A DNA stretch of 14,427 nucleotides from Cyclobacteriaceae bacterium (GTDB lineage: Bacteria > Bacteroidota > Bacteroidia > Cytophagales > Cyclobacteriaceae), in the NCBI GenBank assembly GCA_025363495.1, contig JANYDR010000600.1:1-14427 (forward strand), given 5' to 3'. The notes beneath the pieces were generated by a model. The model saw only the letters and a list, made by a program, of their open reading frames with translations. It did not search any database and was not told the DNA's origin. Of the stretch, positions 6,614 to 11,964 are shown in pieces. Both the position numbers and the translations under genes were made by a program. The stretch's first letter is position 1. The number at the start of each line of letters is the position of its first letter.

Positions 6614-8191
6614 TTGTTGAAAGCACTATCCAGACGCGAATTCCTGGCCAAGTCCAGTGTGATGGCTTATCCTGCAATGATGGCCATGGGAATGTTGCGC
6701 GCCGCCCCCGCCCAGGGCTTTTCATGGCAGGGAAGCGGTGAAGGAAAACACGTGATCATTTTAGGCGCTGGATTGGCTGGAATGACGGCCGCTTATGAGC
6801 TACAAAAACTGGGATATCGCTGCACAATCCTTGAAGCCCGCGAACGCGCCGGCGGTCGTTGCTGGAGTGTACGAAACGGATCCAAAAACATAGAACTTTC
6901 CAGGCCCTCTCAAACAGCACGTTTTGATGAGGGCTTGTACTTTAATGCTGGTCCTTCGCGAATTCCACACCATCACCAACTTACTCTCCAATATTGCAGA
7001 GAGTTGGGGGTTCCCATCGAAGTTTATAATAATGTTAATGAAGGGGCGTACTATTTCAGCGAGGGAAAAGGACCTCTCTCCAATAAGAAAATAAGGGCCC
7101 GGGAAATTCATAATGATCTCAGAGGTTATATGGCCGAGCTACTGGCGAAGAGTATCGACCAGGGAAAGATAAGTCTCGACATGACAAAAGAAGATGCGTC
7201 TAAAGTAATCGAATACCTTAGAGCAGAAGGCGGACTTGATATCGATAAGTTATATAAGTCATCAGCCCGAAGAGGGTATCATACTCCTCCTGGATCAGGA
7301 GAAACTGCCGGAAAGATTAATGACCCTCACGTTTTATCAGACATCATTCATTCAGGCCTCTTGGACCCCGACTTTTATAACGTGGCAGAATACACCTATG
7401 AGCTACAAATGACAATGTTCCAGGCTGTTGGGGGAATGGATAATATTGCAAAAGCACTGGAGAAAAAAGTGACTGGCAGTCTTCAATTAGGAGTTGAGGT
7501 AACCTCTATTATCAATACTGAAACAGATGTAAAGGTTAACTATAAAACTAAAGAGGGAGCTAAAAGCGTTAGCGGTAATTACTGCATTTGCACGCTGCCT
7601 CTTCCGGTACTTAGTAATCTTGAGCATAATTTTTCTTCGGATATAAGCCGCGCTATTGATTTTACTCCCTACATATCTACGGGAAAAATCGGATTGCAAT
7701 TTAAGCGACGTTTCTGGGAAGAGGATGAAAATATCTTCGGAGGTATCACTCATACGAACAACGATCTGACACAGATTTTTTATCCGTCTAATGGTTATCT
7801 GGGCAAAAAAGGAATTCTTATCGGCTTCTATAACTTCAATGACAAGGCCAAAAAGGTCGGGGCCTTGTCTTATACAGATCGTGAAAAATTAGCACTTGAA
7901 AAAGGAAGCCTGATCCATCCGCAATACTCTGAAGAGTTTGAATCCTCTTTTTCCGTTAGCTGGCACCAGACGCAATACAATCTTGGTGGGTGGGCATTGT
8001 ACAATAGTGAGACACGCAAGACGCTTTATAAAGCATTGCTCCAGCCTGACAAGCAAGTTTACTTCGCGGGTGAGCATACTACTTATTTAAACGCATGGAT
8101 GGCGGGTGCATTTGAATCTGCCCGCAGTACTGTTACCGCACTTCATGCACGTGCAACCGAACAACGAATTGAATACCCTACAAAAAATTAA
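6614..8191 (+). CDS. Tat-exported flavin-containing amine/L-amino-acid oxidase
   Basis: The start is TTG (6614 or the adjacent TTG at 6617). The first ATG (residue 18) would lose the twin-arginine signal SRREFLAKS. After this signal comes the FAD dinucleotide fold: HVIILGAGLAGMTAAYEL (GxGxxG at 51-56), then ILEARERAGGRCWS (73-85) that binds ribityl/pyrophosphate. The C-terminal flavin motif is VYFAGEHTTYLNAWMAGAFE (482-501). Lys358 in TGKIGLQFKRRFW corresponds to the active-site lysine of the monoamine oxidase family. At 525 residues the length is normal. These enzymes oxidise a primary amine or amino acid to imine, reducing FAD. Twin-arginine export of the folded, FAD-loaded enzyme to the periplasm is predicted. 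The substrate is not readable. The next gene starts 23 bp later and encodes a PLP aminotransferase that also has a Tat signal, so the two probably work on the same nitrogen compound. Confidence 0.88.
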   Translation: MLKALSRREFLAKSSVMAYPAMMAMGMLRAAPAQGFSWQGSGEGKHVIILGAGLAGMTAAYELQKLGYRCTILEARERAGGRCWSVRNGSKNIELSRPSQTARFDEGLYFNAGPSRIPHHHQLTLQYCRELGVPIEVYNNVNEGAYYFSEGKGPLSNKKIRAREIHNDLRGYMAELLAKSIDQGKISLDMTKEDASKVIEYLRAEGGLDIDKLYKSSARRGYHTPPGSGETAGKINDPHVLSDIIHSGLLDPDFYNVAEYTYELQMTMFQAVGGMDNIAKALEKKVTGSLQLGVEVTSIINTETDVKVNYKTKEGAKSVSGNYCICTLPLPVLSNLEHNFSSDISRAIDFTPYISTGKIGLQFKRRFWEEDENIFGGITHTNNDLTQIFYPSNGYLGKKGILIGFYNFNDKAKKVGALSYTDREKLALEKGSLIHPQYSEEFESSFSVSWHQTQYNLGGWALYNSETRKTLYKALLQPDKQVYFAGEHTTYLNAWMAGAFESARSTVTALHARATEQRIEYPTKN

Positions 8192-8214
8192 AAATAAACC
8201 CAACAAACAACGCC

Positions 8215-9399
8215 ATGGCAACATCAATGAACAGACGAAACTGGCTTAAGGCCAGCGCAATGCTCGCAGGAGGATTGACTTTCTTCTCGGGGGCTGTTAA
8301 CACAGCATTCGCTAGACCTATAAACATTCTTTCCGGCAATAAAGGGAAAAGAATGACGGATGAACTATTCGCTGAAGAAGCAGAAGAGCCATCAATCCCC
8401 AAATTAAAAGCACGTCTTTTCGCCAACGAGAATCCGTTTGGACCTTCTGCGAAAGCAAAAAAGGCCATAAAGGAAGCCATGGCTACCAGCTACCAGTACC
8501 CATTCATGAAGATGCGTGAGTTGCAAGCTAAGATTGCGACTTTTGAAGGGGTGAAAAAAGAACAGGTGTACATGAGTGCAGGTTCCTCCCCTATTCTTCT
8601 CGCCGCTGCCATGCACTTTAGTAAGAACGGAGGTACCATTATATGTGGTGATCCAAGCTATGATGATCTTACTCATCGTGTAGATGGATTTGGTGGTAAA
8701 GTAGTAAAGGTGCCACTCACAAGTGACTACAAACTTGATCTTGATGCGATGGAGAAACTTGTTGATGAAAAAACATCGCTTGTGTATCTCGTTAATCCTA
8801 ATAATCCAACCGGTACTATTGTTGATACCGCTAAGCTGAAAGCATTTGTTGATCGTGTTTCAAAAAAGACAACAGTATTTATTGACGAAGCTTATATCGA
8901 TTACGTGGCTGATCCGGTTGGCACTACGCTGATCGATTCAGTTAAAAAAGGTCAGAACGTGATTGTAGCACGTACGTTCTCAAAACTTTATGGATTTGCA
9001 GGACTTCGGGTTGGATACATGATCGCTCAGCCTGAAATGGTGAAAGCGTTAGAAGGTTATTCAAATGGCGGAGGTTCAATTTCTGCCACTTCTATTAACG
9101 CGGCACTTGCAAGTTATAACGACAGAGAATTCCTCGATGAGGCATTGGCTAAAACAAATCAGTCTAAGAAATTCTTATTCGACCTGTTGACCAAGGAAGG
9201 TTATACCTACATACCTTCTTCTACAAACTTCGTAATGTTCCCTCTCAACATGGACGGAGAACGTTTTACAGGAGAAATGATGAAACGTGGCGTTGGAGTT
9301 CGCTTTTGGAAATTCAATAACAAAAGCTGGTGTCGTGTCAGTATCGGTAAAATGAATGAGATGCAGGCATTTGCCGAAGCCTTCAAAGAACTATCCTAA
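8215..9399 (+). CDS. Tat-exported PLP-dependent aminotransferase, HisC-like (fold type I, class I/II)
   Basis: The start is ATG 8215 (or ATG 8227, MNRRNWLK). Both keep the twin-arginine signal NRRNWLKASAMLAGGLTFF. The mature enzyme begins near residue 35 and is followed by the HisC-like LFANENPFGPS (68-78). Active-site residues are clear: Asn197 in NPNNPTG, Asp224 and Tyr227 in FIDEAYIDY, Lys257 as the Schiff-base lysine in TFSKLYGFAGLRVGY, Arg265, and Arg374 (WCRVSIG), which would hold the substrate carboxylate. It resembles histidinol-phosphate aminotransferase, but that enzyme is cytoplasmic, and no his genes are present here, so I do not assign hisC. It probably transaminates an amino acid or related compound in the periplasm, together with the oxidase 23 bp upstream. 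A GNRA-loop hairpin follows 30 bp after its stop and would end the operon. Confidence 0.9.
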   Translation: MATSMNRRNWLKASAMLAGGLTFFSGAVNTAFARPINILSGNKGKRMTDELFAEEAEEPSIPKLKARLFANENPFGPSAKAKKAIKEAMATSYQYPFMKMRELQAKIATFEGVKKEQVYMSAGSSPILLAAAMHFSKNGGTIICGDPSYDDLTHRVDGFGGKVVKVPLTSDYKLDLDAMEKLVDEKTSLVYLVNPNNPTGTIVDTAKLKAFVDRVSKKTTVFIDEAYIDYVADPVGTTLIDSVKKGQNVIVARTFSKLYGFAGLRVGYMIAQPEMVKALEGYSNGGGSISATSINAALASYNDREFLDEALAKTNQSKKFLFDLLTKEGYTYIPSSTNFVMFPLNMDGERFTGEMMKRGVGVRFWKFNNKSWCRVSIGKMNEMQAFAEAFKELS

Positions 9400-9429
9400 A
9401 AAGTTAGTTATATTAAACGTAAGATGAGT

Positions 9430-9465
9430 CCTGCTTGCCATTACCGAAAGGTAGTTGCAAGCGGG
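9430..9465 (+). terminator. Stable hairpin, probable terminator of the oxidase/aminotransferase operon
   Basis: A 16-pair stem (positions 9430-9445 with 9450-9465; one mismatch, two G-T pairs) is capped by a GAAA tetraloop. It lies 30 bp beyond the aminotransferase stop. The following CTTGTTGATTG is only moderately T-rich, so it might be a processing or stability hairpin instead. Confidence 0.6.
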
Positions 9466-9507
9466 CTTGTTGATTGTGAACCAATAGACAATTAACAAAA
9501 GAAAACA

Positions 9508-9544
9508 GTTGACAACAATTTCCCCAAACCAACCATTTGTCAAC
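9508..9544. repeat. Perfect 8-bp inverted repeat upstream of the Hint gene
   Basis: GTTGACAA (9508-9515) and TTGTCAAC (9537-9544) are exact reverse complements with a 21-base spacer. A further TTGTCAA lies at 9551-9557. The group sits 37-73 bp before the ATG of the Hint-domain gene, so it could be an operator or a leader hairpin. No known regulator site is recognised. Confidence 0.4.
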
Positions 9545-9580
9545 GGCTTCTTGTCAATTTCTAAAAAAATAAGATAACCC

Positions 9581-10570
9581 ATGAAAATCATTATTTCAAT
9601 TCTATTCATATCTATTTCGATAATTTCGTTCAGTCAGGATGTTCCAAACCCACGCCCTATTACTATGGCGGAATATGAGAAGGCAAAGACTTTTACCGTG
9701 CCCAGTCTCGACAAGGATACCTATGTAAAATTCGAAAATACATACCTGCTCGACCGTTATGAGCTTAGAAAACCGTACTTCATTACCGGCGATGACAAAC
9801 TAAAGAAACGTATCGATTTATATCGACTGGTGGCAAAAGAGGGAATGCAGGAATTGGGCCTTATGATTTTCTATACAAATGAAACCGGCAAAGTACATAA
9901 AGCCTTGCTTCCCAATTTCACTGCGGGCGGCGATGTCTGGAATAAATACTTTGAAGACATCCATGCTATCGATAAAGAAGAGAAAAATTTTGTCTTAAAG
10001 CTGTCGTATGTTATTTCAAAAGAAATGGCCTATCAGCAATATAAAGGCATCAATCAGGGTAAGGACATGTCTAAGGAGTCGGCCACCTATGGAAATGATA
10101 TTTGCTTTCCGGGTGACCAATTGGTCTCCATGGAAGATGGATCGACAAAATTACTTTCTGAAATTAAAGCCGGCGATGTTGTCACGACTATAGATCCAGT
10201 CACAAAGAAAACATCATCCGTTCGCGTGGAGAAACTCGTTATTCACGAAGCAAAGAATTATGCATTGGTTTCACTTTTGTTAATCAATAGCGAAGAAAAC
10301 GTAACTTCAGAAGGTATGGAGGTAACACTCCACTCAAAAGTCGTTGAGGCAACACCTAATCATCCAATGAGTACTGATTCAGGTGAAAAGAAAATCGGAC
10401 TTGTGGAGATTGGTGAAAAGATTCTGTGTAAAGATTCAGATGGTCAGTATGATTTATATACAGTTCTTGATAAGAAAGAATTTACAAAAGGATCACTGCC
10501 TGTTTATAACATGGAGGCTTCGTCGGGGACTACTTTTTTGATGAATAGTGTGATGGTGAGGCAGAAGTGA
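9581..10570 (+). CDS. Secreted protein with C-terminal Hint (hedgehog/intein) domain
   Basis: The 329-residue protein starts with a signal peptide of about 19 residues (ISISIISFSQ|D). An unrecognised globular domain covers about 20-174. A Hint domain then covers 175-329. Block A is CFPGDQLVSMEDGSTKLLSE (Cys175 in the intein position 1), then IKAGDVVTTIDP. Block B is ATPNHPM, with the TxxH thiol-activating pair Thr258/His261. The last block is VYNMEASSGTTFLMNSVMVR. The chemistry for N-to-S acyl shift at Ile174-Cys175 is present. The canonical C-terminal HN pair is missing (the end is MVRQK), so splicing is not expected. Hydrolysis, or transfer to a nucleophile as in Hedgehog or type-B bacterial intein-like domains, is possible. 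The N-terminal part would be released or attached to something outside the inner membrane. The gene stands alone, with a hairpin on one side and a reverse-strand toxin-antitoxin locus on the other. Confidence 0.85.
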   Translation: MKIIISILFISISIISFSQDVPNPRPITMAEYEKAKTFTVPSLDKDTYVKFENTYLLDRYELRKPYFITGDDKLKKRIDLYRLVAKEGMQELGLMIFYTNETGKVHKALLPNFTAGGDVWNKYFEDIHAIDKEEKNFVLKLSYVISKEMAYQQYKGINQGKDMSKESATYGNDICFPGDQLVSMEDGSTKLLSEIKAGDVVTTIDPVTKKTSSVRVEKLVIHEAKNYALVSLLLINSEENVTSEGMEVTLHSKVVEATPNHPMSTDSGEKKIGLVEIGEKILCKDSDGQYDLYTVLDKKEFTKGSLPVYNMEASSGTTFLMNSVMVRQK

Positions 10571-10709
10571 ATGAAGGTGGTTGGTAACTGGTAGTACGCA
10601 CTTTGGTACAAGCACCGTGCAAACTATACAGACGCAGGAGTAAGTATCAGTGATCGATAATCTGCTACGAACCACTGATCACGCCGAGTTCCCGCTGCGA
10701 CCTAATAGG
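10571..10709. other. Intergenic region between convergent genes with small inverted repeats
   Basis: Nothing codes convincingly here. GGTTGGTAACTGGTAG (10579-10594) looks like a decayed piece of the GTTRCCN repeat seen at 6331-6450. ATCAGTG (10646-10652) and CACTGAT (10673-10679) can pair around a 20-base loop. This region separates the Hint gene from the convergent toxin gene and may contain a weak bidirectional terminator. Confidence 0.35.
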
Positions 10710-10711
10710 TC
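10699..10711. repeat. Short palindrome at the toxin gene end
   Basis: GACCTA-A-TAGGTC is a perfect 6-bp inverted repeat with one central base, overlapping the restored toxin stop codon (10710-10712). It could be a small operator or part of a terminator; no function is shown. Confidence 0.3.
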
Positions 10712-11020
10712 AGTACTCTTTCGGTTCCTGCTTTACATGACGGACTCTGAGAATAATGATTTCATTCTCTGTTATTTTATAGACAATCCTGTGGAAGTAT
10801 TTTTCAAAAGCCCGGTAGTTTTCGGACTGTTTTTCTTATACTTGTCTACCGGATATTTTTGGGGATGATTCGATAAGCTATCAGCCACCTTTAAGATTCC
10901 ATCCCGAACTTTCTCTGCGTTGATTAATGAATCTTCCTTAATGTAATCATAGGCTTTTTGTAGGGAGACGTAAGCTCGCTCGTTTATCCACACCACTCGA
11001 GGCCTGACTTTCTTCACCAT
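10710..11020 (-). pseudogene. ParE/RelE-type toxin with one-base frameshift
   Basis: The frame starting at the ATG at 11020 runs through a typical ParE/RelE N-terminal half (WINERAYVSLQKAYDYIKED, SLINAEKVRDGILKVADSL, HPQKYPVDKYKKNSPK) and then goes off-frame, stopping at 10772. Adding one base in the A-run (four T on the forward strand, 10819-10822) restores NYRAFEKYFHRIVYKITEN then EIIILRVRHVKQEPKEY and a TGA at 10710. This gives a normal 103-residue toxin with the usual C-terminal IxxVRH signature. So the gene is a recent frameshift, a homopolymer sequencing error, or a site of slippage. Intact members of this family cleave ribosome-bound mRNA (RelE) or poison gyrase (ParE). Without the restored tail the 82-residue product would lack the C-terminal strand and most likely be inactive. 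Its start overlaps the antitoxin stop by 7 bp. Confidence 0.85.
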
Positions 11021-11238
11021 TTTTTAGCCATCTTTTCTACTTCCTCCTGGGTAAGAAATTCACCTTTAGCTACCCTGACTTCTGCCTCATCCAACTCATT
11101 ATTGTATTGCTCAATACTAATTCGTCCTTCATTCTTCAATCCGTAATGAACCATGTACTTTAACGCCCTTAAAAGAGAGATGTCTTCAATCTGCTGAAGT
11201 TCCTTTATTAACGAAGATCTTTCCGCATTTATATCCAT
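11014..11238 (-). CDS. Antitoxin of the ParE/RelE-type toxin-antitoxin module
   Basis: The 74-residue protein is encoded immediately before the toxin, with its TGA inside the toxin ATG (7-bp overlap, ATGGTGA), the usual antitoxin-first order. The N-terminal part (SLIKELQQIEDISLLRALKYMVHYG) is helical and the C-terminal part (EQYNNELDEAEVRVAKGEF, LTQEEVEKMAKKW) is acidic and then basic, a toxin-wrapping tail found in many small Bacteroidota addiction antitoxins. A clear DNA-binding ribbon-helix-helix signature is not visible to me, so autoregulation is possible but unproven. A TAACTTTG promoter box lies about 23 bp upstream. Since the partner toxin appears frameshifted, this antitoxin may now act alone, for example against related toxins elsewhere. 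Confidence 0.82.
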   Translation of the reverse strand: MDINAERSSLIKELQQIEDISLLRALKYMVHYGLKNEGRISIEQYNNELDEAEVRVAKGEFLTQEEVEKMAKKW

Positions 11239-11260
11239 AGTTTCTTAAGATTTGTCCTTT

Positions 11261-11268
11261 CAAAGTTA
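11261..11268 (-). promoter_or_regulatory. Bacteroidota -7 promoter box for the toxin-antitoxin operon
   Basis: TAACTTTG on the reverse strand is an exact match to the TAnnTTTG -7 element of the Bacteroidota primary sigma factor. It lies 23 bp before the antitoxin ATG. The usual TTTG (-33) element is not found at the expected 19-bp distance, so the call rests on the -7 box and its position. Confidence 0.45.
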
Positions 11269-11317
11269 ACAATTTCATTCATGGCTTTATTCCCTCTTTC
11301 GATTAACAACTATGGCG

Positions 11318-11333
11318 CACGCTTTCTAGCGTG
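11318..11333 (-). terminator. Hairpin after the Coa1-like gene
   Basis: CACGCT (11318-11323) and AGCGTG (11328-11333) form a perfect 6-bp stem with a 4-base loop, 13 bp beyond the stop codon on the reverse strand. There is no T-run, so termination is only possible. Confidence 0.4.
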
Positions 11334-11345
11334 TTCTGGTGCAAA

Positions 11346-11864
11346 CTATTCTATTGAATCTACAATCCAGTCGGGATTTTTAGGATTCTTTGTCAGCCGA
11401 ATTCTTATGTCCTTAAATTTCTCGGCCCCAAAAACCGTGAATTCATATGTCGCGTGTCCTGAATTCCCGTTGGAGTCGGTCGAGGTGCTTACTGATCCTG
11501 TGGTAAAGAGACTAAAGCCTTCCACCATCCCAATTTGATTGATAATGGAATCTTCCTTCTTAATAAATTCCCTCGCGGTATCGTAAGAATCAGATCCGGC
11601 TTTTATAACAATATTAAATATGATACCCAGCCCCAGAATAAATATCAATATGATCACTGCAATCATGTGAATAATTGCCTTATCGCCCTTTTTCAATTTT
11701 TCTTTGGCCCTGTAGCTCACAAGACTTATCATACCAATACCTAAAAGATACGACCCAGCCGCCTTGCTGTCCCAAAAGAAATAAATGCACAATATCCTAC
11801 ACAAATAACCATACAACATAAATAAAGCACCCGTGATGAACAGAAAATTTGATGACTTGTCCAT
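11346..11864 (-). CDS. Membrane protein with Coa1-like C-terminal domain
   Basis: The 172-residue product has three hydrophobic helices, at about 7-30 (FLFITGALFMLYGYLCRIL), 35-52 (AAGSYLLGIGMISLVSY) and 63-88 (IIHMIAVIILIFILGLGIIF). The C-terminal domain of about 80 residues (SYDTAREFIKKEDSIINQIG to the terminal WIVDSIE) resembles the Coa1/Tim21-like fold that Bacteroidota proteins are often labelled with: a helix leading into NQIGMVEGFSLF and then beta-strands ATYEFTVFGAEKFKDIRIRL. The family name refers to cytochrome oxidase assembly in mitochondria; no such role can be inferred here, and no oxidase gene is nearby. It appears to be a single-gene unit between PEP carboxylase and the toxin-antitoxin locus. 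Function is unknown; the Coa1 likeness is by eye. Confidence 0.7.
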   Translation of the reverse strand: MDKSSNFLFITGALFMLYGYLCRILCIYFFWDSKAAGSYLLGIGMISLVSYRAKEKLKKGDKAIIHMIAVIILIFILGLGIIFNIVIKAGSDSYDTAREFIKKEDSIINQIGMVEGFSLFTTGSVSTSTDSNGNSGHATYEFTVFGAEKFKDIRIRLTKNPKNPDWIVDSIE

Positions 11865-11964
11865 TATTGACCTTGATGTTTTTAGTTACCTGGCGATCTT
11901 GATGTACAGGAAATCATCTCAAAATAACAACGAACCACCTTTTACCTTTCACTTCTGACCATTT

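Noticed and set aside
8215..9399. Assignment as the histidine biosynthesis enzyme HisC
   Set aside because: A Tat signal and the lack of any neighbouring his genes argue against the cytoplasmic biosynthetic role.
9581..10570. A splicing intein
   Set aside because: There is no C-terminal HN plus Cys/Ser/Thr and no C-extein; the domain ends the protein.
10650..10868. 72-codon forward frame across the toxin gene
   Set aside because: It overlaps the restored toxin tail on the other strand, which has clear family signature.
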